Shown: piece after piece, positions 35,342-47,133 of the stretch
How positions within the stretch are numbered: position 1 is the stretch's first letter
How the letters are laid out: every line of letters starts with the position of its first letter
From: Sedimentibacter sp. MB35-C1
GTDB taxonomy: Bacteria; Bacillota; Clostridia; Tissierellales; Sedimentibacteraceae
Reading direction: 5' to 3'
Assembly: GCF_030913635.1 (NCBI RefSeq)
Contig: NZ_CP133188.1
Span: forward strand, 682,001-746,000
DNA length: 64,000 bases
Position numbers and translations under genes: made by a program
Notes under the pieces: model-generated
The model's database searches: none
The model's input: only the letters and a program-made list of their open reading frames with translations
Told to the model about the DNA's origin: nothing

Positions 35342-36459
35342 TAGTAAAAAGTCTAAAGATTAAAAATTACAGGAATTTTGAGGAAGCAGAAATTGAATTA
35401 AATGATTCTCTTAATATTTTTGTTGGAGATAACGGCCAGGGTAAAACTAACCTAATGGAATCAGTTTATTTGACTTCTATAGGCAGGACGTTTAGATTGA
35501 ACAGTGAAAATGAGCTTATTAAATTTCACGAAAACAGAAGCTTTGTTGAAGTTAATATACAAAAAAACAACTATGAAATGAAAATTCAGCTTCAGCTTGA
35601 GAAAAATAAAAGAAAACAGGTTTTAATCAACGGCGTTAAATTAGATAAGACATCTGAAATGATAGGAATTTTAAATAATGTTATATTTACTCCTGATGAC
35701 ATGAAAATCGTTAAAGGAAGTCCTAGTGAAAGACGCAAATTTGTTAATATTGATATTTCTCAAATTAAGCCGAAATATAAATATCTGCTCAATAAATACA
35801 AAAAAATCTGTACTGAAAGAAATATATTATTAAAAAACTACTATACAAAATCGAAAAATAAGGATATTATTAATATTTGGAATGATTACTTGGTTAATAT
35901 TGGAACGGAAATAGTATACTACAGATATGATTACATAAGTAAGCTTAAAAAATATTCTGTGGATATTTATGCAAATATTTCAGGCAACAAAGAAAAGTTT
36001 GAATTAAATTATTTATGCAATGTTGGGAATTTAAATAATATTGATAAAGACGATTTTAAAAAAATGTTTTATGAAAAAATTAATTCTGGTTTACAGCAGG
36101 AGATTCAAAACGGAACTACAATGTACGGCCCTCACAAAGACGATATTATAATAAAAATAAATGAAAAAGAATGTAAGTATTTTGGTTCTCAAGGGCAGCA
36201 AAGGTCCGCAATTTTAGCTGTAAAACTTGCTGAAATAGAGATTATAAAAGAAGAGATAGGAGAATATCCCGTCTTGCTTCTTGATGACGTTCTTTCAGAG
36301 CTTGACAATAAAAGAAAAGGGTTTTTAATAAATTATATCAAAGGAATTCAAACGTTCATCACAACAACGGATGATCACGATTTGAATGTATTGACTGAAA
36401 ATTACAATAAGAATAAATTTTATATAAACGAAGGAAAAATTGGGAACATTACAAATTAG
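35338..36459 (+). CDS. recF: DNA replication and repair protein RecF
   Basis: A 373-residue SMC-like ATPase that loads RecA at gaps with RecO and RecR. Walker A is VGDNGQGKTNLMES near residues 28-41, the signature motif is GSQGQQRSAILAVKLAE near 281-297, and Walker B LLLDDVLSELD near 316. The ATG overlaps the yaaA stop. Confidence 0.96.
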   Translation: MIVKSLKIKNYRNFEEAEIELNDSLNIFVGDNGQGKTNLMESVYLTSIGRTFRLNSENELIKFHENRSFVEVNIQKNNYEMKIQLQLEKNKRKQVLINGVKLDKTSEMIGILNNVIFTPDDMKIVKGSPSERRKFVNIDISQIKPKYKYLLNKYKKICTERNILLKNYYTKSKNKDIINIWNDYLVNIGTEIVYYRYDYISKLKKYSVDIYANISGNKEKFELNYLCNVGNLNNIDKDDFKKMFYEKINSGLQQEIQNGTTMYGPHKDDIIIKINEKECKYFGSQGQQRSAILAVKLAEIEIIKEEIGEYPVLLLDDVLSELDNKRKGFLINYIKGIQTFITTTDDHDLNVLTENYNKNKFYINEGKIGNITN

Positions 36460-36470
36460 AGGAGATATAA

Positions 36471-38381
<1,911 letters not shown>

Positions 38382-38397
38382 CTGTTGGAGGTTATAA

Positions 38398-40866
38398 ATG
38401 AGCGAAAATGAAAATAAAAGTAAGATTATAGAAACAAATATTACCGAGGAAATGAGAAAATCTTATTTAGATTATGCTATGACGGTTATTGTTTCAAGAG
38501 CCCTGCCAGATGTAAGAGATGGGCTTAAACCTGTTCATAGAAGAATTCTTTATTCCGCAAATGAACTTGGATTGACACCTGATAAACCTCATAAAAAAAG
38601 TGCACGTATTGTCGGTGACGTTCTCGGTAAGTATCATCCTCACGGAGATTCAGCTGTATATGATGCAATGGTACGTTTGGCTCAGAGCTTTTCTATGCGT
38701 TATCCATTGATAGATGGTCATGGGAATTTTGGTTCTGTTGATGGAGACCAAGCTGCGGCAATGCGTTATACAGAAGCTAGAATGTCAAAAATTGCATTGG
38801 AGCTTTTAAGGGATTTTAATAAAGATACTGTTGATTTCAGGCCTAACTTTGATGAAACATTGAAAGAGCCTGTTGTTCTTCCAAGCCGTTTTCCGAATCT
38901 TCTTGTTAACGGCTCACAGGGTATAGCTGTTGGTATGGCAAGCTCTATCCCTCCTCAGAACATAGGAGAGGTAATAAATGGGGTTATGGCATACATTGAT
39001 GATCCGGACATAGATGTTCCTGGGCTTATGAGATATATAAAAGGCCCTGATTTTCCTACAGGTGCAATTATAGAGGGAAAAGAAAATATCAAAAATGCCT
39101 ATATGACAGGAAGAGGATTCGTAAAGGTTAAATCAAGAGTTGAAATAGAGGAAATAAAAAATAATAAAAGCAGAATAATTGTATCCGAGCTTCCTTACAT
39201 GGTAAACAAAGCAAGGTTGATTGAAAAAATAGCAAATCTTGTAAAAGATAAGAAAATCGACGGCATTTCCGATTTAAGGGATGAAAGTGATAGAAAAGGT
39301 ATGAGGATTGTTATTGAAATTAAGAGAGACTACAATCCTAACATAGTACTTAACAATTTATATAAGCATACTCAGCTTCAAGATAATTTCAGCATTATTA
39401 TGATAGCTCTTGTAAATAATGAGCCTAAGGTGTTGACACTTAAGGAAATGGTTCATTATTACGTTGAGCATCAAAGAGAAATTGTAGTAAGAAGAACAAA
39501 GTATGATTTGAATAAAGCTGAAGCAAGAGCTCATATTGTTGAAGGTTTGAGAATAGCCATTGATAATATTGATGAAGTTATAAGAATAATAAGATCTTCT
39601 TATGACGATGCAGAGAAAAAATTGATGGATGCATTTAATTTATCAGAAATTCAGGCAAGAGCAATCATTGATATGAGGCTTAGACGTCTGCAAGGCCTGG
39701 AAAGAGAAAAATTAGATGCAGAGTACAAAGAATTAATGGAAATGATTGCTAAATATAAAGAAATTCTTTCAAACCAGCACCTGGTGGACAACATAATAAA
39801 AGATGAATTAAAAGATATTAAAAATAATTTTTATGATGAAAGAAGAACAGAAATAATTGCAGACGAAGGCGAAATAACTGTAGAAGATTTAATTGAAGAA
39901 GAAAATGTTGCAATTACTCTTACTAATTTTGGATACATCAAAAGACTTCCTGAAGACACGTACAAGGCTCAGAATAGAGGGGGCAAGGGAATAACAGCAC
40001 TCAAAACAAGAGAAGAAGATTTTGTAAAGGATTTATTTATAACATCTACTCATGATAATCTTCTGTTTATGACAAACAAAGGAAGAATGTTCAGAATTAA
40101 GGCATATGAAGTTCCTGAAGCAAGACGTCAGGCCAAGGGTACAGCCGCTATAAATTTGATAAGCATAGATTCAGGTGAGCAAGTAAGATCAATAATTCCA
40201 ATAAGAGAGTTCAATGACGATGAATACCTAATATTTGTAACCAAAAAAGGGATTATTAAAAAGACTAAACTCAGCGATTTTGATACAACAAGAAAAACAG
40301 GTTTAGTAGCAATAAAAATCGCCGATGATGATGAGCTTATAAATGTTTCAAAAACTGATGGCACTAAGGATATATTTATAGTTACAAAATCCGGTAAGGG
40401 AATAAAATTCAATGAAAAAGATGTAAGAGCAACAGGCAGAAACTCTATGGGTGTTAAGGCAATAACCATAAGTGATGAAGATGAGCTTGTTACAATGAGC
40501 ATAATTAATGAAAACAATGAAAGCACTGAAAAGAAATATATTTTAACAGTAACGGAAAACGGGTATGCAAAAATAACCTTGTCTCAGGAATACAGATGCC
40601 AGAACAGAGGCGGAAAGGGAATGAAGGCACATAATGTAAATAATAAAACAGGCCCGATAATAGGTTCTTTGATTGTTGAAAAGGAAGATGACATAATGAT
40701 GCTGAGCATCAACGGGTCAATTATAAGAATGCATGCAACGGAAATTTCAATTATGGGAAGAGATACTCAAGGAGTAATTGCCATGAGATTAAATGGCGAC
40801 GATAGAGTAGTATCTGTAGCAAAAATTTATTCAGAGGACCGTAGTTTGGAAGACGAAGAAGAATAA
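38398..40866 (+). CDS. gyrA: DNA gyrase subunit A
   Basis: An 822-residue breakage-reunion subunit. The catalytic Tyr lies in [10 protein letters not shown] near residue 122. The quinolone-determining loop reads [13 protein letters not shown] with Ser and Asp at the usual positions, the susceptible-type residues. The C-terminal beta-pinwheel carries the GyrA-box as QNRGGKG, and the same heptapeptide recurs later in the pinwheel ([13 protein letters not shown]), which is more than the single canonical box. A short acidic tail ends the protein. Confidence 0.98.
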   Translation: MSENENKSKIIETNITEEMRKSYLDYAMTVIVSRALPDVRDGLKPVHRRILYSANELGLTPDKPHKKSARIVGDVLGKYHPHGDSAVYDAMVRLAQSFSMRYPLIDGHGNFGSVDGDQAAAMRYTEARMSKIALELLRDFNKDTVDFRPNFDETLKEPVVLPSRFPNLLVNGSQGIAVGMASSIPPQNIGEVINGVMAYIDDPDIDVPGLMRYIKGPDFPTGAIIEGKENIKNAYMTGRGFVKVKSRVEIEEIKNNKSRIIVSELPYMVNKARLIEKIANLVKDKKIDGISDLRDESDRKGMRIVIEIKRDYNPNIVLNNLYKHTQLQDNFSIIMIALVNNEPKVLTLKEMVHYYVEHQREIVVRRTKYDLNKAEARAHIVEGLRIAIDNIDEVIRIIRSSYDDAEKKLMDAFNLSEIQARAIIDMRLRRLQGLEREKLDAEYKELMEMIAKYKEILSNQHLVDNIIKDELKDIKNNFYDERRTEIIADEGEITVEDLIEEENVAITLTNFGYIKRLPEDTYKAQNRGGKGITALKTREEDFVKDLFITSTHDNLLFMTNKGRMFRIKAYEVPEARRQAKGTAAINLISIDSGEQVRSIIPIREFNDDEYLIFVTKKGIIKKTKLSDFDTTRKTGLVAIKIADDDELINVSKTDGTKDIFIVTKSGKGIKFNEKDVRATGRNSMGVKAITISDEDELVTMSIINENNESTEKKYILTVTENGYAKITLSQEYRCQNRGGKGMKAHNVNNKTGPIIGSLIVEKEDDIMMLSINGSIIRMHATEISIMGRDTQGVIAMRLNGDDRVVSVAKIYSEDRSLEDEEE

Positions 40867-40883
40867 GATTAGTGGAGGTTATC

Positions 40884-41198
40884 ATGTCATTAGAAATTAA
40901 ATATGAATTGACTTCGGAAAATAATTTAGAAATAATTCCTGTGGGAGAAGTAGATATATATACTTCTCCTGAACTCAAAAATAAAATTTTTGAGTTAATC
41001 GAAGAAAAAAACAGCAATATAGTAATTAATGGCGAAAAGCTTGATTACATTGATTCAACCGGTCTTGGAATTTTAATGGGCATTTACAAAAAGCTCCAGG
41101 AAAAGAATCTTAGCATAAAGGTGATAAATCTAAAACCTAATATATATAAATTATTCGATATAACAGGATTAAATAAGATTTTTAGTATTCAGAGGTGA
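40884..41198 (+). CDS. rsbV: STAS-domain anti-sigma factor antagonist (RsbV-like)
   Basis: A 104-residue STAS protein. The phosphorylatable-Ser block LDYIDSTGLGILMGIYK (near residues 51-67) is intact, so it could be switched by phosphorylation and bind an RsbW-like partner. The ATG at 40884 is chosen because GGAGG lies five bases before it; the frame's first Met at 40872 lies before that site. It follows gyrA by 17 bases and runs into an ATPase-like gene and a SigB-type sigma gene, the order of the C. difficile sigB locus, which also lies downstream of gyrA. Confidence 0.88.
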   Translation: MSLEIKYELTSENNLEIIPVGEVDIYTSPELKNKIFELIEEKNSNIVINGEKLDYIDSTGLGILMGIYKKLQEKNLSIKVINLKPNIYKLFDITGLNKIFSIQR

Positions 41199-41202
41199 TA
41201 TA

Positions 41203-41580
41203 ATGGAAAAAATAAATTTAACTATTCCTAAAAAATCTGAATATATGAGTACAATCAGGCTTACAACATCTGCTTTGTCAAATATGAACGGGTTTAACGT
41301 AGATGAAATAGAAGATATAAAAGTTATTATATCAGAGGTTTGCACTCTTTTTATAAATATAGTTAAAAATAACAGTGAACCTTTAAATATAAGATATGAG
41401 ATGACAGACGGTAAATTGAATGTTGAAGTAACTGATTTAAATACAGGTGAAATTTCTGAAGAAAACAGTACAAATAGGGATATGTGCATAATGATTATTG
41501 AAAGCCTGGCTGACAATTATAAATTTGATGCGAAAAGTAAAAAGATAGTATTTGAAAAGAGTATAAATATTTATGAGTAG
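41203..41580 (+). CDS. rsbW: Degenerate RsbW-like anti-sigma factor / GHKL ATPase-like protein
   Basis: A 125-residue protein in the place of RsbW/SpoIIAB, the kinase that both phosphorylates the STAS partner and binds the sigma factor. The N-box helix aligns (EDIKVIISEVCTLFINIV) but the Mg-binding Asn of EAVTNA-type proteins is replaced (CTLF), the DxGxG box is reduced to DLNTGEI, and the Gly-rich GMGF-type lid motif is absent (DMCIMIIESL). It is short at both ends of the fold. It may bind sigma without being an efficient kinase. Four bases after rsbV. Confidence 0.8.
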   Translation: MEKINLTIPKKSEYMSTIRLTTSALSNMNGFNVDEIEDIKVIISEVCTLFINIVKNNSEPLNIRYEMTDGKLNVEVTDLNTGEISEENSTNRDMCIMIIESLADNYKFDAKSKKIVFEKSINIYE

Positions 41581-41590
41581 GCGTTAATAT

Positions 41591-42352
41591 ATGGGTGAAG
41601 CAATACAAAATAAAAAAAATATTAAAAATCAGGATTTATTTTTGCAGTACAAGCATAATAAAGACTTAGAAACCAGAAATGAAATCTTTGAAAAATACAG
41701 ATACATGGCAGAAATAATTTCTAGGAAATATACTAACAAGGGAATAGAACATGAGGATATTTTTCAAATAGCCTGCATGGGATTAATTTATGCCATTGAG
41801 AGGTTTGACATTACCAAGGGATTTGAATTTACCAGCTTTGCTACTCCGACCATTCTGGGGGAAATTAAAAAGTACTTCAGGGATAAAGGCTGGGCTATTA
41901 AAGTGCCTAGAAAAATTCAAGAAATATCAAAGAAAGTTAATGAAGCAAACAACACTTTAAGCAATCAGCTTAATAGAGCTCCCACCGTTGGAGAAATAGC
42001 AGAATATCTTAATGTAACAGAAGAAGAGGTATTAGAGGCATTTGAAGCTGGAAAAATGTTTAATTCCCAGTCATTGGATGAAAAATTTGATTCCAGCGGC
42101 GATGACAGTGATTTGTCTCTGATGGATGTTGTTGGGCAGGAGGATGCTCATTTTATAAAGATTGAAAATCAGGATTTTATTCAAAAATCCATGAATAAAT
42201 TAAATGATTTGGAAAGACAAATAATAATAAAGAGATTTTATTTAAGAAAGACACAAAGTGAAATTGCAAAAGAACTTAATATTTCTCAAATGACCGTATC
42301 AAGAATAGAAAAAAAATCTTTGGAAAAATTAAGAATTGAATTTAATAAATAG
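41591..42352 (+). CDS. sigB: SigB/SigF/SigG-family RNA polymerase sigma factor
   Basis: A 253-residue alternative sigma factor. Region 2 is visible in HEDIFQIACMGLIYAIERFD and FEFTSFATPTILGEIKKYF, region 3 in VPRKIQEISKKVNEANNTL, and region 4 with its helix-turn-helix in TQSEIAKELNISQMTVSRIE. Position after STAS and ATPase-like genes, and linkage to gyrA as in C. difficile, favour general-stress SigB rather than sporulation SigF; no spoVA or spoIIAB/AA sporulation neighbours are present. Confidence 0.9.
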   Translation: MGEAIQNKKNIKNQDLFLQYKHNKDLETRNEIFEKYRYMAEIISRKYTNKGIEHEDIFQIACMGLIYAIERFDITKGFEFTSFATPTILGEIKKYFRDKGWAIKVPRKIQEISKKVNEANNTLSNQLNRAPTVGEIAEYLNVTEEEVLEAFEAGKMFNSQSLDEKFDSSGDDSDLSLMDVVGQEDAHFIKIENQDFIQKSMNKLNDLERQIIIKRFYLRKTQSEIAKELNISQMTVSRIEKKSLEKLRIEFNK

Positions 42353-42422
42353 AAATTTAATTAAAAATAAAAACATTGTGCTGTTTATTTATATACCATA
42401 AATTATTCTTAAAGGAGGAAAT

Positions 42423-45260
42423 ATGAGAAATAGGGGAAGATTTTTTGTTATTGGTTTAATTATAATAGTATTTTTGGCCGTAAATTCATTTGGTGGTGTC
42501 ATTAAATTTTTAACAGATTATTCGTGGTTTAAAGAAGTAGGATATACAGAAACCTTTTTAACTAAAATAAAAGCTCAGTTTGCAATAGGTATTCCTGTAT
42601 TTTTTTTATTAAGTATTTTATTGTATGTTTTTATAAGGAAACTGAAAAAAAAGTACGACTTGGAATCGGGAGTTATTGATACGCAATCCAAAAAAAAGTC
42701 ATTAATGTGGATGAAGATAATTTCTGTGGCCATAAGCTTTTTGTTTACTGTAAGTGTAGTATCGGGAACATGGTTTCAGATTCTTCAGTTTTTTAACAGT
42801 GAAAGCTTTGGCGTAGTAGATCCAATTTTCAACAATGATATGAGTTTTTACATATTTAAACTTCCACTTATAAATACATTAATTGATTTTGTGATGAACA
42901 TTTTATTCTTGCTAATAGTTGTGACAGTATTGTTTTATGGGTATCTTACAATTAAAGACAGCCTTAAAAATGTAACTGAACAATTTACAGAGATGAAATT
43001 CAATAATTACCAATTTGATTTCAGTGCTGTTTTAAATGTAAAATTTGCATCTAAAATTATAAACCAGCTTTCTGTAATAGGAATTTTTGTGTTTGTTCTA
43101 TTGGGAGTAAAATTTGTACTTAGAAGTTATGAACTTTTGTATTCTCAATTGGGCAGAGTTTTTGGCGCGGGTTATACCGATATAAATGTAACGTTGAATT
43201 TATATAGAATACTCGCAATAGGATGTTTGATTTCAGCTGTTACTTTTTTCATGGGAGCAAGAAAAAGAAATCTTAAATTTGCATTGACAATGCCCGTTGC
43301 ATTGATTGTTATTTCAATTGCAGGAACAGGATTAGCCGGATTAGTCGAAAACTTTGTTGTTGAACCCGATCAGCTGTCTAAAGAGACGAAGTATATGGAG
43401 TACAGCATAAAAAGCACTCAGAGCGCATATGCTTTGGATGATGTAAAAATAGTTCAATTTCCGGCAACTAATGAATTAACTATAGAAGATATAAACAATA
43501 ATAAAGAAGTTATTGATAATATAAGAATAAACGATCAGGAACCTTTAATTCAGGTTTATAATCAGCTTCAGGGTATCAGACCCTACTATGTTTTTAATGA
43601 TGTAGATGTTGATAGATACAATATTAACGGAGATTATAAGCAAGTATTTCTATCGGCGAGAGAGCTTGATCAGAACCGTTTAAATGATCAGGCAAGGACA
43701 TGGGTTAATCAGTACTTGAAATATACACACGGGTATGGAATAACATTATCGCAGGTGAATGAAGTTACTTCTCAGGGGCAGCCTGAAATGCTTATGAAAA
43801 ATATACCTCCTATTACGAGCACGGATTTAAAAATAACAAGACCTGAAATTTATTTTGGTGAGAGTACAAATGACTATATAATAGTTAATTCTGATGAAAA
43901 AGAATTTGACTACCCTTCAGGTTCAGATAATGTTGAGACACTGTATGAAGGAGAAGCAGGTATAAAGCTTTCGTTTGTGAACAAACTGCTTTTCAGCTTG
44001 AGAGAAGCAAGTTACAGACTATTTATTTCTAATAACATAAACTCTGACAGCAGAATACTTTTAAACAGAAACATAATGCAGAGAGTTTATGAAATTGCAT
44101 CATTTATGTATTTTGACAATGATGCCTACATTGTAATTAACCAGGATGACGGAAAACTTTATTGGATAATTGAAGGATTTACCGTAAGCGACAAATTTGC
44201 ATATTCTCAGCCTACAGATAAATTTATTGAAGGTTGGAATGTAAACTATATAAGAAATTCAGTTAAAGCGGTAATAGATGCATATGATGGTTCTGTAGAT
44301 TTCTATATTTCAGACGAGACCGATCCGATTATAAAAACATATAGTAAAATATTTACTGACTTATTTAAACCTATGAGCGAAATGCCGGAAGGATTAAAAA
44401 GTCACATCAGATATTCTCAAGCATATTTTGACGTACAGTCAGATATGTACAGACTTTATCACATAGAAAATCCCACAGTATTTTTCGGAAGAGAAGACTA
44501 TTGGGATATAGCGAATGAGAAATATATGAATAACGGAGAACAACCTATAGGTTCAAACTACGTAATGTTTAAACTTCCGGAGGAAGATGATGTTGAATTT
44601 CTTTTGACTACTCAATACACTCCTCAAAACAAAGATAATATGATAGCACTTTTGGCAGCCAGAAATGACGGTGAAGCTTACGGTGATCTTGTATTGTACG
44701 AGTTTCCAAAAACAAAGACAATACCTGGACCTAGCATGATGGAAACAAAAATTGACCAGGATACGGTAATATCTTCTCAGCTGACGTTATGGAGTCAGGT
44801 AGGCTCAACAGTGCTCAGAGGAAACACAGTGGTAGTGCCTATAGAAGAATCTCTGCTTTACGTGGAACCTATTTATCTTAAGTCTGACACAGAGAGCAAT
44901 TTCCCTGAAATGAAAATGGTAGTTGTTTATTATGATGAAAAAATCATAATGGAATCTACACTTGAAAAGGCAATAGAGAAGATATTTGGAATTTACACAG
45001 AAGAAGAGCAGCCTGTCGAAGAAGAATATGAGTATGATGATACAAATATTAATGATTTGATAAAACAAGCAACACAGTTTTTTAACGAGGCTACAGAAGC
45101 TTCTCAAAAAGGAGACTGGTCTTCATATGGCGATAGCCTAGAAAATCTTGAAGAAGTGTTAGAAAGATTGAACTTGCTGACTAACACTGCTCAAAGTACG
45201 AATGAAAACAATACTCCTGACGGAAATGTTACAGAGAACAAAGGAACAGAGCAGCAATAA
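42423..45260 (+). CDS. UPF0182 family large membrane protein
   Basis: A 945-residue UPF0182 protein. About seven membrane spans lie in the first 330 residues, followed by a large extracytoplasmic domain (starting EPDQLSKETKYMEYS, with WVNQYLKYTHGYGI and YPSGSDNVETLYEGEAGI blocks) and an acidic tail with EEEQPVEEEYEYDD. The function of the family is unknown. An AAAGGAGGAA site precedes the ATG. It follows sigB by 70 bases without a clear terminator between, so cotranscription or SigB control is possible. Close paralogues in other Firmicutes are commonly single genes. Confidence 0.9.
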   Translation: MRNRGRFFVIGLIIIVFLAVNSFGGVIKFLTDYSWFKEVGYTETFLTKIKAQFAIGIPVFFLLSILLYVFIRKLKKKYDLESGVIDTQSKKKSLMWMKIISVAISFLFTVSVVSGTWFQILQFFNSESFGVVDPIFNNDMSFYIFKLPLINTLIDFVMNILFLLIVVTVLFYGYLTIKDSLKNVTEQFTEMKFNNYQFDFSAVLNVKFASKIINQLSVIGIFVFVLLGVKFVLRSYELLYSQLGRVFGAGYTDINVTLNLYRILAIGCLISAVTFFMGARKRNLKFALTMPVALIVISIAGTGLAGLVENFVVEPDQLSKETKYMEYSIKSTQSAYALDDVKIVQFPATNELTIEDINNNKEVIDNIRINDQEPLIQVYNQLQGIRPYYVFNDVDVDRYNINGDYKQVFLSARELDQNRLNDQARTWVNQYLKYTHGYGITLSQVNEVTSQGQPEMLMKNIPPITSTDLKITRPEIYFGESTNDYIIVNSDEKEFDYPSGSDNVETLYEGEAGIKLSFVNKLLFSLREASYRLFISNNINSDSRILLNRNIMQRVYEIASFMYFDNDAYIVINQDDGKLYWIIEGFTVSDKFAYSQPTDKFIEGWNVNYIRNSVKAVIDAYDGSVDFYISDETDPIIKTYSKIFTDLFKPMSEMPEGLKSHIRYSQAYFDVQSDMYRLYHIENPTVFFGREDYWDIANEKYMNNGEQPIGSNYVMFKLPEEDDVEFLLTTQYTPQNKDNMIALLAARNDGEAYGDLVLYEFPKTKTIPGPSMMETKIDQDTVISSQLTLWSQVGSTVLRGNTVVVPIEESLLYVEPIYLKSDTESNFPEMKMVVVYYDEKIIMESTLEKAIEKIFGIYTEEEQPVEEEYEYDDTNINDLIKQATQFFNEATEASQKGDWSSYGDSLENLEEVLERLNLLTNTAQSTNENNTPDGNVTENKGTEQQ

Positions 45261-45283
45261 AAAAAATTAAACTAAGTCTTAAT

Positions 45284-45342
45284 ATTGAAGAGCGAATTAG
45301 GATGAAATTAAACAGTTTCATTCTTATGCTCTTCAATTTTTT
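45284..45342 (+). terminator. Terminator after the UPF0182 gene
   Basis: A long two-part stem (ATTGAAGAGC with GCTCTTCAAT, then AGGATGAAA with TTTCATTCT) is followed by TTTTTTAT. Confidence 0.85.
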
Positions 45343-45373
45343 ATAAACCATAATAATGAAATTTATGTATAAT

Positions 45374-45420
45374 AATAACCCCTAAGATCAAAACTTTTAT
45401 GCCTAATCTTAGGGGTTATT
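45374..45420 (-). terminator. Hairpin downstream of the RsiV-like gene
   Basis: A 15-bp perfect stem AATAACCCCTAAGAT with its complement and a 17-base loop. T tracts are weak on both sides. It lies 36 bases after the anti-sigma stop. Confidence 0.55.
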
Positions 45421-45455
45421 TCAATAATACATGGTGTTTTTACTGCAAATAATTA

Positions 45456-46376
45456 TTACTTATCTTTTTTAATTTCAAATTCAAGCATTCCCATATAACC
45501 AGGTGCAATTTCATATTTATTAAATATTATAACGGGGTTGCCATTTTCATTGATATAGAAAGTCTGATCTTCCTTAATTGATTTAAAGCCTCCATCATTT
45601 TCACCAAAGTAAACATTGTTTTCATCTTTTGATCTTTCTGCAATTTCTTCTGATATTTGCTCATTTGCAACTGAAACATAATCTTTGCCAAGCAAATCTT
45701 CCAATGTCACTTTACTGTTTTTATTAAGATCATAATTGTAATAGAATTCTTGATAATATGCGCTGGCAAAATCTTGTGTAACCCATACTTTAAAAGAAAT
45801 ATAATCTTCGCTGTTGCATTTTACATCATAGTCGGCAACAAGTTCAGGAAGCACGATATCTTCCTCTTTAGTTCCTGTTTCTATTCTTGCCTGTTTATAT
45901 TCTTCAAGTACTACTTTTGTTTCTTCAACTGCTTTATTCATATCGTTCTGAACAGCTTTATTTATTTGTTCCTGTAGATCTTTATCTTTAAGTCCATCAA
46001 TTTCAGGAATCTTAATATCTACAGTGGATACATCGTTAGTTTCGTGAATTTCCTCAGCAGTAAAAATCCTCGCAAGAGCACCTAATATAGGTACATTTTC
46101 CATGGAAGCTGCAAAAGCCTCATTTGTAGATACTCCTATTCCGAAAGCTCCAACAAAGATTGTAATTGCTGCTGCAATAGCAACTATTTTTTTCCAGTAA
46201 GGTTTTTTTGATTTTTCATTTTTGATTGTCATGTTAATTACCCCATTTCTTTCGTTTTCTACTTTTTTAATTACGTTTTGAATAACCTGAGGAAGTTCCT
46301 GAGGAATTTCCGGATTTTCATATATTTTTTTAAGTTCGTTGATTTTGCTCATATTCTCATTATCCCATTGATTCAT
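45456..46376 (-). CDS. rsiV: RsiV-like anti-sigma factor (DUF3298 domain)
   Basis: A single-pass membrane protein of 306 residues. The cytosolic N-terminus (about residues 1-60) would hold the sigma factor, a membrane span (KKIVAIAAAITIFVGAFGIG) follows near residue 70-90, and the outer part has the DUF4163/DUF3298 layout ending ILFNKYEIAPGYMGMLEF-like. In Bacillus, RsiV senses lysozyme and is cleaved to free SigV. The ATG at 46376 is preferred among three nearby Mets; it overlaps the sigma gene by 17 bases, so the two are coupled. Confidence 0.82.
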   Translation of the reverse strand: MNQWDNENMSKINELKKIYENPEIPQELPQVIQNVIKKVENERNGVINMTIKNEKSKKPYWKKIVAIAAAITIFVGAFGIGVSTNEAFAASMENVPILGALARIFTAEEIHETNDVSTVDIKIPEIDGLKDKDLQEQINKAVQNDMNKAVEETKVVLEEYKQARIETGTKEEDIVLPELVADYDVKCNSEDYISFKVWVTQDFASAYYQEFYYNYDLNKNSKVTLEDLLGKDYVSVANEQISEEIAERSKDENNVYFGENDGGFKSIKEDQTFYINENGNPVIIFNKYEIAPGYMGMLEFEIKKDK

Positions 46377-46896
46377 TTTGAAACACATCTCCCTTCAACT
46401 GTATTTTCAGTGAATCCAAAGCACGATAAAGAGTTGATTTAACCGTACTGAGATTAATTCCAAGTATTTTGGCTATATCGGCAAGTTTCATGTCTTCAAA
46501 GTATCTCAGTATTATTATTGATTTGGTTTTCGGCTCCAGCTCATTAAGTGCTTTGTACAGATCCAATAACTCTGCTTGAGATACATCTTCCTGTTTGTCA
46601 TTGATCCTTAAGTCCTGTTCAATAAATACTTCGGGATCAGTTGCAATTGAATGCTTGCTTTTTCGAATTTCATCCAGACAAACATTGGCTAGAATACGGT
46701 AAAACCAAGCTTTCATTTGATTTGTATTTTTTAATTGATCTGAAGATTTTAATGCTTTATATACTGCCTCTTGAACCATATCTAGAGAGGTTTCTTTGTT
46801 TTTTACATAACTGTAAGCAAATAAATAGAATCTATTTTGATTTTCAACTATTAAGTTAACTAAGTTTTGGTAAGTATCTTTTTCTCCTGCAGGCAT
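46360..46896 (-). CDS. sigV: ECF sigma factor (SigV-like)
   Basis: A 178-residue ECF sigma factor. Region 2 is seen in YVKNKETSLDMVQEAVYKAL and NQMKAWFYRILANVCLDEIR, region 4 in LELEPKTKSIIILRYFED and LADIAKILGINLSTVKSTLYRAL. The frame is open up to 46980, but an ECF-type promoter at 46923-46952 lies inside that extension, so the ATG at 46896 (MPAGEKDTYQNL) is the real start. Pairing with an RsiV-like gene points to lysozyme or envelope stress. No oatA or dlt gene is adjacent, so the regulon is elsewhere. Confidence 0.87.
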   Translation of the reverse strand: MPAGEKDTYQNLVNLIVENQNRFYLFAYSYVKNKETSLDMVQEAVYKALKSSDQLKNTNQMKAWFYRILANVCLDEIRKSKHSIATDPEVFIEQDLRINDKQEDVSQAELLDLYKALNELEPKTKSIIILRYFEDMKLADIAKILGINLSTVKSTLYRALDSLKIQLKGDVFQNESMG

Positions 46897-46922
46897 TTCC
46901 TCTCTCACTCTCCTTACGTTTA

Positions 46923-46952
46923 TTAGACGGGGTAATATAATAAAAAGTCTCA
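46923..46952 (-). promoter_or_regulatory. ECF-type autoregulatory promoter of sigV-rsiV
   Basis: The minus strand has TGAGAC (46947-46952), a 17-base spacer and CGTCTAA (46923-46929). These fit the ECF pattern of a TGAAAC-like -35 and a CGTC -10. Transcription would begin about 20 bases before the sigma ATG. Confidence 0.68.
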
Positions 46953-47016
46953 TAAAAAATAAAATTATATATAATAGCAATTCTGGTTTAATACTATAAA
47001 TTGATTTAAATTAATT

Positions 47017-47057
47017 AAAAAGCTTCCTGAGATTTTAATTTTATCACAGGAAGCCTT
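47017..47057 (-). terminator. Terminator after the diguanylate cyclase gene
   Basis: Stem GGCTTCCTG/CAGGAAGC with a T run (CTTTTTAATTAATT) on the minus strand. It is about 75 bases after the GGDEF stop and before the ECF promoter. Confidence 0.72.
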
Positions 47058-47133
47058 TAAATAAGCTTAATTCTTACTTATTGTAAAACTATTTATAAAA
47101 TAGTAATAATTTCATAAAAAATATAGTTTATTG

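Noticed and set aside
46897-46980. N-terminal extension of the ECF sigma factor
   Set aside because: It contains the ECF promoter and encodes an atypical hydrophobic stretch.
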